Origin: Ochotona curzoniae
Lineage: Eukaryota > Chordata > Mammalia > Lagomorpha > Ochotonidae
Length of the DNA: 64,000 bases
NCBI RefSeq assembly: GCF_017591425.1
Contig: NW_024467119.1
Coordinates: forward strand, 80,468,894 to 80,532,893
Direction: 5' to 3'
In this document: one piece after another, positions 21,572 to 33,174 of the stretch
Layout: each line of letters starts with the position of its first letter
How positions within the stretch are numbered: position 1 is the stretch's first letter
The notes under the pieces: model-generated
What the model was told of the DNA's origin: nothing
Seen by the model: the letters and a program-made list of their open reading frames with translations, nothing else
Databases searched by the model: none
Position numbers and translations under genes: made by a program

Positions 21572-24500
21572 AATGACAGGACCACAGGACCAAACTGCTA
21601 TCTATCCATATTAACATTGAATGTATGGCTTAAGTTCATCAATCAAACACCATAGATTAGAGGACTGGATCAGAAAACAAAACTCATCTCTCTGTTGCTT
21701 ACAGGAGACACATCTCACCAACAAGATCAGAAGAAAGTGAAAGTTGAAGAATGGAAAAAGATATTCCAAATGAATGGTAAGGAAAAACGTGCTGGTGTAC
21801 CCATTCATATCAGATGATACAAACTTTGATGTGAAAAACATTAAAACAGATGAAGAAGATACTACATAATGAACTTAGGATCCATTCGGCAAGAAGAGAT
21901 CACCATAATAAATGTATATGTGCCAAATTCCAAAGTACTTAACTACATGAAACAAATATTAATGGATTTAAAGGGAGAAATAGATCCCAATACAATTATA
22001 GTGAGGGACTTTAATATCCTTTTTACCTCAATGGACATATCTACAATACAGAAACCCAGCAAAGAAACAACAGTACTCGCCCAGATACTACAGCAAATGA
22101 CTTAGTTGATATCTACCAAACCTTTCATCCTACAGACAGAGAATACATTTTTTTTCATCAGTACATAGAACCTTCTCCAGAACTGACCATGTTAGAGGCT
22201 ACAAAACAAGGCTCAGCAAATAAAAAAAAATCTAAATTATACCATGCATCCTCTCAGACCATCATGGAGCAAAGCTTGAAACCAAGACATGAAAACATCC
22301 ACTAAGATATTCAACTACATGGAGACTGAATAATATGGTAATAAATGAGCAATGAGTTAGAGAGGAAGTCAAAGGGGAGATTTAAAAATTGCTTGAAACA
22401 AACGAAGACATCAATACAACATATCAAAACTTACGGGATACAATCAAGGCGGTACTAAGAGGAAAGTTCATTTCAATCAGTGCTCATGTCAAGAAACTAG
22501 AAAAGCATCAAGTAAATCAACTAACCTTACAGTTGAAAGAAAAACAACAGCAAAGCAACTCCAAAATTAGTAGGAAAAAAAGAACTCATCAAAATAAGGG
22601 AGGAAATAAACCAAACAGAGACCAAAATATCTATACATAAGATCAATGAATCAAAGAGCTGGCTCTTTGAGAAAATCAACAAAATAGACTCCCCACTAGC
22701 CCAACTAGCCAAAAAAAAAGGGGGGGGGAAGGAGAAGACATACATCAGTAGCATCAGAGACAAGAAAGGAAATGTAATACCTCAGACATACAGAGAATGG
22801 TTAGAAACTATTACAAGCAACTATATAGAACAAATCAGATGACCTAGAAGAGATGGATAGATTTTTGGACTTGTACAATCCACCAAAATTGAAATCAAGA
22901 AGCAATTAACAATTTAAATAGACCAATAACATGCACTGAGATTGAATCAGTATTTAAAGCCCTCCCAACCAAGAAAAGTCCTGGACCAGATGGCTTCACT
23001 GCTGAATTCTTCCAAATGTTTCAAGAGGAACTTACTGGAATCCTCCACAAGCTTTTCCAAAGAATAGAAAGACAGGCAATCCTTCCAAGCTCTATCTCTG
23101 AATTCAATAATACCTAACTACTAAAGCCAGATAGAGCTACAACAGAAAAAGAGAACTACAGACTAATATCTTTGATGAACATAGACACAAAGATCCTCAA
23201 CAATACTAGAAAGCAGGATCCAACAGCACATCAGGCAGATCATTCATCCAGACCAGGTGGGATTCTTCCCAGGCAGGCAGCGATGGTTCAACATTCACAA
23301 ATCAACAAATGGGATACATCACATTAAAAAATTGAAAAATTAAAAAAATATGATCATCTCAATAGGTGCAAAGAAGGTATTTGATAATATGCAACACCAT
23401 TTCATGCTGAAAACCCTAAGCGAGATAGGCATAGAAGGAACCTTCTACAAAACATTCAAAGCAATTTACGAAAAATGCACTGCCAGCATCATACTAAATG
23501 GAGAAAGATTGGAAGCCTTCCCATTAAAATCTGGAACTAGACAGGAATGTCCACTGACACCATTACTCTTTAATGTAGTGTTGGAAGTCCTTGCCAGAAC
23601 TATTAGGCAAGAAATAGGAGCTAAAGGAATACATATTGGAAATGAGGAACTGAAATTATCTCTATTTGCAGATGACATGATTCTCTACATAGGAGAACCA
23701 AAAGACTCAGTCAAGAGAATATTGGAACTCATTAGAGACTTTGGCAGTGTAGCAGGATACACAATTAATGAATACAAATCAATGGCACTAGTGCACACAA
23801 ATAATTCCATGGGTGAGAAAGAAATTGTAAATACAGCCCCCTTTAAAATAGAGGAGAGGAATCTTAAATACCTAGGAAACTAAACTAACTAAATATGTGG
23901 ATGACCTCTATGATGAAAATTGTAAAACATTAAAAACATAAATAGAAGAAGACCTTGAAAAATTGAAAAACTTGCCATGTTCCTGTATTGCCAGGATCAA
24001 CATCATCAAAATTTCCATATTTGCAAAAGTAAGATACAGATTAAATGCAATCCCAATCAAAATCCCAATAACATTGTTCTCAGAAATAGAAAAGATGATA
24101 CAAAGGTTCATCTGGAATCACAAAAGAGCACAAACAGCTAAAGCTATCTTAAGAATAAAAACAAAGCTGGAGGACTCACAATTCCAGAACTCAGGACATA
24201 CTACAGAGCAGTGGTCATCAAAACTGTCCTGGGTACACTGGTATCCAGAAGCTGAGTAAGATCTGTGGATAACAGAATAGGAACACCAGAAGGGAACCCA
24301 CACATGTATAGTCAACTAATCTTTGACAAGAAATGGGAACCAATCCAGAGAAAAAGGCTAGTTGATAGCATCTTGCAGAATTAAGAAGCAAGACCCACAC
24401 CGGTAACAGTATACAAAAATCAGCTCTAAATCTAGGAATCAAGGAAATCAAGGAACTAAATCTACACCCCAAAACTGTGGAACTATTAAAGGAAAATATA

Positions 24501-25349
24501 AAAAACACTCTCAGAAATAGGTATGGGAAAAGACTTCTTGGAAAGATGCCAAAAGCAGAGGTAATCAAAGACAAGAAAAAAAAAAAAAGAAGAACTGCAT
24601 CAAACTAAAAAGCTTCTGCACAGCAAAGGAAGCCACTATTAACAAAGTGAAGAAGGGACCAACAGAATTGGAAAAAATCTTTGCACACTACACGAGTGTT
24701 AGGGAACTAATATCCAGCATTTACAAAGAACTTCAGGAAACGCAGAGGCAGTAGGACAAAGAAACAAACAAAAATTCTGTGAAGAAATGAGTGAAGGAAA
24801 TGAACATTTTCCAAAAAGAACAGATTCAAATGACTAACAGACATATGGAAAGATGCTCAGGCTTCCTAGCCATCAGGGAGATAAAATGAAATCCACATTG
24901 AGGTACCACCTAACTCCAATGAGATTGGCCTACATTCAGAACTCTACTAATAACACCTGCTGACGTGGATGTGGGGAGAAAAGTACTCTCCTTCGCTGAG
25001 GGTGGGAGTGCAGGCTAGAGCACCACTATGGAAATCAGTATGGAGAGTGCTTAGAGAATTGCAAATAAACCTGCCATATGACCCAGCTATCCCGCTTCTA
25101 GGAATATATCTAAAAGAAATGAAAGCTGCTTAAGAGAAGGTGATCTGTAATCCTATATTTACAGCAGCAAAATCTCCAATAGCAAAGACACAGAACCAAT
25201 CCAGATGCCTGCCCAAAGAGGAGTGGTTAAAGGAACTGTGGTACATCCACTTCATGCAATATTACTCAGCCATTAAAACAAATGAAATCATACAATTTGC
25301 AACTGGATGGTCCCAACTAGAGACCTTTATGCTCAGTGAAATAAGTTAA
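21572..25349 (+). pseudogene. L1 ORF2 (endonuclease/reverse transcriptase) pseudogene
   Basis: ORF2p nicks target DNA and primes reverse transcription. The start ATGACAGGACCACAGGACC fits the L1 ORF2 start. The endonuclease region is seen as broken frames at 21600-22105. The longest intact piece (23350-23883, 177 codons) covers the RT palm: SGTRQECPLTPLLFNVVLEV, then FADDMILYI with the catalytic FADD at 23665-23676. The C-terminal region is recognisable to about 25349 (QYYSAIKTNEIIQFATGW). Multiple stops show it is dead. Confidence 0.88.
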
Positions 25350-25380
25350 TCCCAAAAGGAGAAATACCATATGTTCCCAC

Positions 25381-25683
25381 TGATATAAGGCAGCCTTCAT
25401 GCTAATTGTGAGATCAGTAAGCTTTTCCATACTGTTTCTGCTACTAATGTTTTGATGTTTTTGTTTTCATTTTTGTTTCTTCCAAATAGAATTTTTCTCT
25501 TGTTGAATTCATTGCAGGCTCATGGGTCACATGGTGGTATCATTTTATTCAAGAGGCATTTGTGGTTTTTTTTCTTTACTTAGTGGTAAATTTTTTGACT
25601 CCATGGTTTTGTAAATTATGCCATCTCAGTCTTAGGAAGTGTATCTTGTAATTCCAGATTAATTCTCTTTTTCTGTTTTAAAA
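25381..25683. other. No confident feature; possible L1 3' flank
   Basis: T-rich sequence directly downstream of the L1 coding region. It could be residual L1 3' UTR, but I see no A-tail to close the element. Confidence 0.3.
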
Positions 25684-25684
25684 G

Positions 25685-25743
<59 letters not shown>

Positions 25744-25747
25744 ATCT
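25684..25747. repeat. (ATCT)n microsatellite
   Basis: About 15 uninterrupted TCTA/ATCT tetranucleotides, lying in the A-tail side of the adjoining minus-strand CSINE, a common origin for such arrays. Confidence 0.95.
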
Positions 25748-26062
25748 ATTTGTTTATTTAAAAGGCAGAGATACAGAGAGGGAGGAGAAGTCAGAGAATC
25801 TTCCATCCATTGGTTCACTTCCTAAATGTCCACAGCGGATGGAGCTGTGGTGATTTGAAGCCAGGTGCTAGGGACTTCTTCCAAATCTCCCATGTGACTA
25901 CAGACACCCAAGAACTTGGGTCATCTTACGCTGCTTTCCAAGCACATCAGCAGGGAGATGGATTGGAAATGGAGCAGCCGTGACTCAGACCACGGCACCA
26001 TATGGAATGCTGGCACTGCAGGCACCAACTTTACCCTCTGAGCTACATGTCAGATCCCATGT
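25748..26062 (-). mobile_element. CSINE, full-length
   Basis: Minus-strand CSINE: TTTGTTTATTTAAAAGGCAG, AGATACAGAGAGGGAGGAGA, CATTGGTTCACTTCCTAAAT, AAGCACATCAGCAGGGAGAT, CATATGGAATGCTGGCACTG (B-box complement) and a head ending GATCCC near 26062. Confidence 0.85.
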
Positions 26063-26729
26063 TTTAAAAAATAAGATAAGAAGCCTCTGGGCCTTTGTCG
26101 ACAAGGGAAAGTATTTGATTTGGCTGCTAGACATCTGGTTAAAGAGGTCCTTCATTACACATTTCAATAAAATATTTATGAGTTGAAACAGCTGATTTCT
26201 ATTTTTCAGAAAACAGAAGAGAAAAAAATCATGTTTAGAAAGAAAATATTATGAGAAATTCTCAATCTTATTAAGACTCTGAAGTTAATTTAATTACTTG
26301 GAATAACATTTTATAATGTTCTAAGAAGTTTACATAGTGAACTCTGCCACTTATATTTAAAGCCATCCTTACATTTGTTAATTTTGGCCTTATGCTGCTC
26401 TTACTCAAAGACTGTGCCTCTCCTTTATATCCTTCCATTTTTTTAACCTTTGCCCTATGGTTTTCATTTATTTAGAAGCTTTACAGATGATTGCAGCCTG
26501 TGCATAAATTTGCAGTGATGCCCTGTGAAGCTTCTCTTTTCTTACCTTCTCTTTTGATGTAGGGACATCAGTCAGGATTAAGTCTGAGCAGCTTGAGTGT
26601 AGTTTCCTGATCTATGTAAAACTGAAGCCAAAATACTCTGAAAGATTGCCTTCAGGATATACAATTTTAATTGATGAGTTATAATATTTGAAATATCTGT
26701 TCCTATCTATAGGCCACAGTAGTAATTTG
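26063..26729. other. No recognisable feature
   Basis: AT-rich sequence without a supported gene or repeat. Confidence 0.4.
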
Positions 26730-28059
26730 TTACATGTGTGCAGTATATGGTGATCAAGTTAGGACAACTGCATTTTCATGTTTTCAGACATTTACTATTG
26801 CTATGTGCTAGGAGCCTTCTGGCTCTTGTTTTCTAGTTATTTTTCAGTATCTCATAGTTTATGGAAAGTCAGAGTTGCACTATTGTGCTGTGGAAGTCCA
26901 GAATTAACTTCCCCTGTATGTATGACTGGGTTATCGCACTTGAGACCGACACCTCTGCCCTTGTCCTCCTACTCCTTCTAGTCTCTAGTGAGCACTAGTC
27001 CATTCTATGACCTGGATTCTTTTTTCTTTTTGACTCTACAAATGAATAAGAATGTATGACATTTGTCTTTATGTAGCTGACATATTTCAGTTAACATAAT
27101 GTCCATTTCCATCCACAATGCTGCATGTTCCAGGTTTACATTTTTTTTCTAACTGGATACTATTCCATGGTGTATAGATGTCACATCATTTTCATCGCTT
27201 CCTTCATCTATGAAAAAATTGGCTGCTTTCCTGCCTTGACTAGTGAAAATACCGCTTAAATAAACATGGACATGGAAACACTTATTTGATATACTGATTT
27301 CATTGATTGTGTGTATATACCTAGCATATCTACTGGGATTGCTGGATCATGCAGTTCTATTTTTAGTTTTCTAGAGAATTCTTCATTGTATTGTCCACAG
27401 TGTATGACTTATGTGCATTCGCCACCAACAGTATATGAGTTTCTCGTTCTTCATATGTTCTCTAGCATGCGTTATTTTCATTTTGAAGATAGTAATTCTA
27501 ACTGGAATGAAATCTCATGATGGCTATAGTTTGTATTTCTCTGAAGACTAGTGACATTGTGTGGAGTATTTTTTTTAATATGCTTGTTAACCATCATATG
27601 TTTTCATTTGAAAATGTCTATTAGACACTTTTTTTTTCATCTTGAAAACAGAGCAACTGTTTGTCTCTGGTTGACTTGTTAATAATCCCTTATTGAATGC
27701 ATGGTGTGCAAATATTTTCTTCAATTCTGTAGGTTGCATCTTCACTTTGTAGATTATTTCTTTTGCTGCACAAAAGCCTTTTAGTTGTTACAATTCTGTT
27801 GCTGTGGTTTTACTTATATTGCCTATGCCTTTGGGGTCCTATCCAACCCCCACCCCAAACAAAACCATTTGCCTGCACAAATATCTTGATGTGCTTTTTT
27901 GTTTGTGTGTTTTCCTCCAGCAATTAAGTTTCTTGCCCTACATGAAGATCTATATTCTATTTCGAGTTGACTTTTTTACCTGATGAGTGAGTAGGGCCTC
28001 ATAGAATGAGCCTGGTACAATCCCCCATGTTTTGTTTTGTTTTGTTTTGGTTTTTTATT

Positions 28060-28616
28060 TCAACGTAATCCCAATCAAAATCCCAACAACATTCTTCTCA
28101 GAAAAGTTGATACAAAAGTTCATCTGGAGTCACAAAAGAGCACAAACAGCTAAAGCTATCTTAAGAATAAAAACAAAGCTGGAGGACTCACAATTCCAGA
28201 ACTCAGGACATACTACAGAGCAGTGGTCATCAAAACTGTCTGGTACTGGTACAGAAGCAGAAAAGATCAGTGGAACAGAATAGGAACACCAGAAGGGAAT
28301 CCACACATGTATGGTCAACTAATCTTTGACAAGAAATGGGAACCAATCCAGAGAAAAAGGCTAGTTTCTTCAACAAATGCTCTTGGGATAACTGACCCAC
28401 ACCGGTAACAGTATACAAAAATCAGCTCTAAATGGATCAAGGAACTAAATCTACACCCCAAAACCATCAAACTATTAAAGGAAAACATAAGGAAGCACCC
28501 TTCAAGATACAGGAACAGGGAAAGGCTTCTTAAAATAAAAGCACTAAAAGCACAGGCAATCAAAGCCAAAATGAACGAAAGGGACTACATCAAACTAAAA
28601 AGTTTCTGCACAGCAA
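28060..28616 (+). mobile_element. L1 ORF2 C-terminal fragment, sense, truncated at both ends
   Basis: Closely parallels 24050-24630 of the larger L1: CCCAATCAAAATCCCAACAAC, CTGGAGGACTCACAATTCCA, ACAAGAAATGGGAACCAATC, CATCAAACTAAAAAG. Frames at 28032-28283 and 28223-28408 read as ORF2 with shifts. It has neither a 3' UTR nor an A-tail and ends abruptly at GCACAGCAAAG. It looks younger than the antisense L1 it interrupts. Confidence 0.82.
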
Positions 28617-28689
28617 AGATTCACCTAATTTGTAATTTTAGGGGATAGTTTGAGAAAAAATGGAACTAGTTATTGATTTTTTGTTTTGT

Positions 28690-28938
28690 TTTAAAGATTT
28701 TTAAAAGAAAGTTTTCCCATCTGCTTGTTCAGTCTAAGCAGCCAGAATAACAGGCTTGAGCCAAATCTGAAGCCAGGAACCAGGAGCTGCTTCTGGGTCC
28801 CACACTTGAACACTGGGTCCCAAGGTTTTGGGCTGTCCTCTACTGCTTTTCCAGGCCACAAGCAGGGAGCTGGATGGGAAGCACAACAGCCGGGACATGG
28901 GATCTTAACGTGTGCAGGATGAGGATTTAGCTTCTGTT
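28690..28938 (-). mobile_element. CSINE
   Basis: Minus-strand CSINE: TAAAGATTTTTAAAAG (tail side), GAGCCAAATCTGAAGCCAGG, CTTCTGGGTCCCACACTTG, GGGCTGTCCTCTACTGCTTT, GAGCTGGATGGGAAGCACAA. The pyrimidine tract is deleted and the head is worn. Confidence 0.82.
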
Positions 28939-29474
28939 TTAAAATCTTTATTAATATAGTGACACTATCTGATGTATCTTGTGAGTAAAGTTCTGAGGAG
29001 ATAACCATATTTCCTTTCCTCCCTTAATCCACCTTCTTTCTTCCTTGTTTGCCTTAAATTTTGCAAGATCATGATTTCAATCCACTGTATAATAATGGGA
29101 CTAATCTAACATTACATTTGATGATCAACAGGTAAGGAACTGGCTAAGGAATTTCTTTAAATGTGTTGTAGAATTTAGCTGCAAATGCTTTAACACCTGA
29201 TGAAAAACTTTTAATTGCTACTTCACCTGTCATTTGCTGTTGATCAGTTGATGATTTCTATTTCTCCTTGATTCAACCTTGTGAGCCATCTGCATCCAGG
29301 AATCAATTCATGATGTCTATATTTTCTAAGTTCTTAACATAGATTTGTTCATAATAAATTTTATTATTCTTTGTCTATCAGTGGTATCAGTTAAAATGTC
29401 TCATTTTCATCTCTAATTTTATGTATTTGGGCTATGAGATAAACATTTTTCTTTTAAAAATATAAATTTATTCT

Positions 29475-29806
29475 GGGCCCGTCGCCGTGGCGCAAGTGGT
29501 TAAAGGTCCTCGCCTTGCAAGCCCGGGATCCCATATGGGCGCCAGTTCTAATCCCGGCAGCCCCGCTTCCCTTCCAGCTCCCTGCCTGTGGCCTGGGAAA
29601 GCAGTCGAGGACGGCCCAAAGCTTTGGGACCCTGCACCCGCGTGGGAGACCCGGAAGAGTCTCCTGGCTTCGGATCGGCATAGTATTGGCCCGTTGCGCT
29701 CATCGGGGAGTGAATCATCGGACGGAAGATCTTCCTCTCTCTCTCTCTCCTCTCTGTATATCCGCCTTTCCAATAAAAAATAATAAAAATAAATCTTTAA
29801 AAAATA
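29475..29806 (+). mobile_element. CSINE, youngest full-length copy, with TSDs
   Basis: Starts GGGCCCGTCGCCGTGGCGC. The pol III A-box-like TGGCGCAAGTGG (about 29488-29499) and B-box-like AGTTCTAATCC (about 29544-29554) are intact. The CT tract and tail (CTCTCTGTATATCCGCCTTTCCAATAAAAAATAATAAAAATAAA) are complete. The flanks TATAAATTTATTCT (29461-29474) and TATAAATCTATTCT (29807-29820) match at 13 of 14. The retained CpGs indicate low age. Overlapping open frames on both strands (about 100 codons) are SINE sequence. Confidence 0.95.
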
Positions 29807-29820
29807 TATAAATCTATTCT

Positions 29821-31929
29821 ATCATAATGGGTAAATTAGATTAAATACATTTACACTAATTACATAATTATTTCTGAGTCATTGCTCCAATTTTTGCTAA
29901 TTTAAATGATCAATATTAATTTCATTTTGTTGTTTTCTCATGTAGAAGCAATCAGATTTTGGGTCTGAGTGTCTTTTTTGTTTCAAGTGGCGAAAGTGAG
30001 AGAGATGCTGATGAACTTCCTACATTGAGCCGGCAGCCCCATGCAGAAATTATCTGGGCTAAATAGCAATAGGCTTGCTGTTGGAAGCACGGGTGCATGT
30101 GGACCTCAAGTATCTCTGCTGAGCACCAAGTTGCTGGGAAGTTGGGGGACCAACAAGTCGCTCTCCTTTTCCTTGTGCAGGTTGGCAGTCTGGATCTTTG
30201 GAAATATGAGAACTCAGTAGTAGCTGAGGATGGCTTTCTGAAAATTGAAAAGCCACTGGTAATTAATTTCAACCTTTTTTTCCTAATTGTTAAAGGAATA
30301 GACACTGAATGCCAGTGACCCTCTGGCCAAAGATGAACAGAAGGGCAAAGTTAAATGAGGCTGGCAAAGCAGGGGAGGCAGTTGGGAAACATAGCAGCAA
30401 GAGGGGGTCACAGTACTTGTTTTAGCATTGGTTCATGTTAAGTGTTTTTTGGTAGAGATCAAGAAGGTGTGGACTACATGCTCTCAGGCTCCGAGAAGGG
30501 GTATTTTTAATTGAGTGTCTTAAATTTTCTTAGGAGGAACATAGAGGGCTGATGCTGTAATTGTCCGAAGAAGCTGAAGTCACTCTTGTTTGGCTGCTGT
30601 GGTTTGCACAGTGTTTTTCTTCTTGTCTGTATTCAGGCATGTTTACAAAGGGCTCTTGTGTTTGCCTTGCTTCATCATGGTCAAAGATAAAGGTCACACA
30701 TGGTTGGTGTAGTGTGAAGTTGTTTATGTTCATAAGAAGAACACTATGGTCCAGCTAATAGAGCCAGTTCAGCTTCTAGCTGACAGCTATCGGGGATAAA
30801 TTTTGTCTTTCTCAGTTGGAACACATGGAAAATCACAAAGGAGAACAACAAATAATAAGCCAGCTGTCACTTGTAATTGCACTGTTTTGAGAACAGAAAA
30901 CTAAGATTTTTGTTGTAGGTCTTTTCAGCATTTTTTTCCTAGCCATTTACCTATTATCAAAATAAAAGTAACATTCATCAAACAGCACTTTATAGCCTGC
31001 TTTTTCATTCAGCAAGATATCAAGGATTTTTTTTTGTGTGTGTCAACAGATTATTTTCCTGTAACATAATTGCTTTTTATTGATTACAAAATATTTCATG
31101 AGATTAATGGCCTGTAATTTACTTAATGAATTCCACGCTGTTAAACATTTTCATTGTCTGAAGTTATACTACTATTTAAAATTCTGGAAGTGATATCCTT
31201 GTTACACATAAGATAATTTATCTGGAATGAATTTATAGATATAATTGCTAGGTCAGAGAATAAATGTATTTTTCAGGGACTGATCTGTTATCATAATAAT
31301 TGGCTTAAAGAAATCTGTGAAAAGTTTCTCTTTTTTCCATAAAATCAGGAGTCAAGAAAAGGACAATTAACCATAGAGATGAAGCTTTATAATTAGAAAA
31401 TATCACATTTATAATTTTATGGAAGCTTATTTTCACCACATGGGACATGCCAGAAATTTGTAGTCTCTTGTAGGAAAATGAACCTATAAATCAGAATGGA
31501 AAGTTCTGTGACATCTTTCCTTCCCATACTATGGAATGTCATGTGAATAAAAGAAACAGTATTTTTGGTTCAAAGTGAAGAGGACTGCAGAGTTGGTTCC
31601 TGAGAAGTGAGAGTACTGGGGTTGGGTGAAGACAGTAAACCAAACATGACAGTGACGGTTTTGACTCTTCTTTGCTAAGTCCTAAGTGTCTCCTTTCTTT
31701 TATCTTGGCTCCCACAATTGGAAAGTAACCTAAAGAATTAAACAGATGACAAGAGCATCTGGCTCCTGATTTAATAGGGCTCAGTGAACCTTTTTACACT
31801 TGAATGTGTTACCTGATACATATTTCTCTTTATGTCTGGATTATCTAAAATATTAATCATGACTGGACAAATGTAGAGATTAATCACAACTTTTTCTCCA
31901 TCACTTAGACAGACTTCTTTTGCTTAATC
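29821..31929. other. No recognisable feature
   Basis: About 2.1 kb with no supported gene, RNA or recent repeat. Frames at 29952-30305 and 30530-30758 show no known domain and overlap on opposite strands. Confidence 0.4.
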
Positions 31930-32640
31930 TTATGTCACATCAAAAACCAGTAGTTTTTCTGATGTTCAATCATTTGTTCATCCTTGGACTAAAACCTGGT
32001 CAGTGGTGATAAAAAAAAAAGGCTATGTTTGACTAGCTAGTATTTTTGGCATCCATGTTTGTGAATAAACAGGCTAGACCTCTCATTTTTCATTCCAAGT
32101 CAACTAGCCTTCCAGATGGGTTGGAAAGCTTTCTTTTATTTGGTGTTTTCTGAGATAGGATTTACAAACTAGAGACATTTGTTCCTTATGGATTTATTTT
32201 AACTTATTTGTAAAACTATCTTTTCTACCTTCTTATTTCACACTTAACCCTCACCAAGGGGAGAGCAGATTAAATAACCTTTTTTCATGGTTACTGATTT
32301 TTTTCAGGTTTTCCGTTGCTTCTTCAGATATCTGTGCAGAAGATACATCCTCATTTTCTTAAGCTTTAAAAATGATTTAAAATATAAATGATATTTTAAC
32401 ATAGTCTTAGAAATGGAACAATTTTCTGCTGTTTCTATAGTTATGCCTTTTCTATTTCATTTCCTGAATTGTGAATTTGTGTATATTCATATTATTCGTC
32501 TTATTAATTTTGAGAAAACTTTAAGATTTGTATATGATATTAAATCTTTTAAAAGGTACATTAGAAGATGGTCTCTATATTTGCTGTTCTACAGTTTTAT
32601 GATAATGGTTTTATGTAGGGAACCGTATTATTCTTGTGTT
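31930..32640 (-). mobile_element. Old L1 ORF2 RT region in antisense
   Basis: Plus-strand text such as CATCCTTGGACTAAAACCTG (31981-32000), GTATTTTTGGCATCCATGTT (32040-32059), AATTTTCTGCTG-CTATTTCAT and GAATTTGTGTATATTCATAT (32471-32490) follows the antisense of the L1 RT-domain region (CATCCCTGGAATAAA...TTGGTC; GCATCTATGTTCATCAG). Highly diverged. Confidence 0.5.
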
Positions 32641-33015
32641 CATTTTCAGTAAACCGTTAATAAGAGGTGTTATGTTTGGAAAACACCTCATAAACATCTT
32701 GCTAAATATTCCTTCCCCGTCATTGCCTCCATTTCAATTTTTTCAACCTCCATTAGATAAGTGTTGGTGCTTCTCAAATCATCCTTCTGACACTTAAATA
32801 CCTCAAATTCTTAATTTTTGTGCCTTACTGTTAAAAGGGGATTCTTTGTGTTATTTTTTACTACTCTAATTGAGTTTTTAATAATTCTTTTACCTAGTAT
32901 GTTTGTAGCATATTGCATTTTTATCTTGTTAAAAAGAGTCATGGATTGTTAATATTATGGGAAAGCTATCTATGGATTTCAAAGATGTTTTATACCGAAA
33001 TAAACACAAGCTAAG
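32641..33015. other. No recognisable feature
   Basis: AT-rich stretch up to the LTR edge, with no gene or repeat call. Confidence 0.4.
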
Positions 33016-33174
33016 TGTTGCATCCAATTTGAGCCTCTCCTCAAGAAGTGCAAACCAGACAGCTCTGAAAAGCAGCAAAGTTTATTGAGAAGGCAAGTAA
33101 ACAGACCAGCCCACTGGGGTCGGCTCTCCTTTCCTTCAGAGAGTAACCCCAAGATGAAGGTTAAATGGGTTTTT

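Larger units (their letters stand above)
20450..25380 (+). mobile_element. L1 LINE, near-complete coding region, degenerate
   Basis: Plus-strand L1 with late 5' leader (GTAGACCTGTGGGTAACACA, paralogous to 42685), ORF1 and all of ORF2. Both frames contain many stops and shifts, so it cannot move. No clear A-tail or TSD was found, and the 3' edge near 25380 is uncertain. It provides the local reference for what the mini-L1 copies have lost. Confidence 0.88.
26730..29473 (-). mobile_element. Old L1 ORF2 in antisense, broken by later insertions
   Basis: Plus-strand text is antisense L1 ORF2: TACTATTCCATGGTGTATAG (27166-27185), CTACTGGGATTGCTGG (27331), TTCTAACTGGAATGAAATCT (27495), GCTGCACAAAAGCC (27764), GGCCTCATAGAATGAGCCTG (27994). 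It resumes at GGGATAGTTTGAG (28642) and at GTGGTATCAGTTAAAATGTC (29381). Recognisable order follows ORF2 from its C-terminus back into the RT domain, with deletions. It hosts a sense L1 piece (28060-28616) and a CSINE (28690-28938); another CSINE follows at 29475. No intact frame remains. Confidence 0.7.

Noticed and set aside
26730..28616. Antisense and sense L1 halves as a twin-priming inversion
   Set aside because: The antisense part covers the same ORF2 region as the sense part instead of the region upstream of it, and the two differ in age.
29475..29560. tRNA gene
   Set aside because: The A- and B-box-like words belong to a CSINE head. No cloverleaf with acceptor and anticodon stems is evident.
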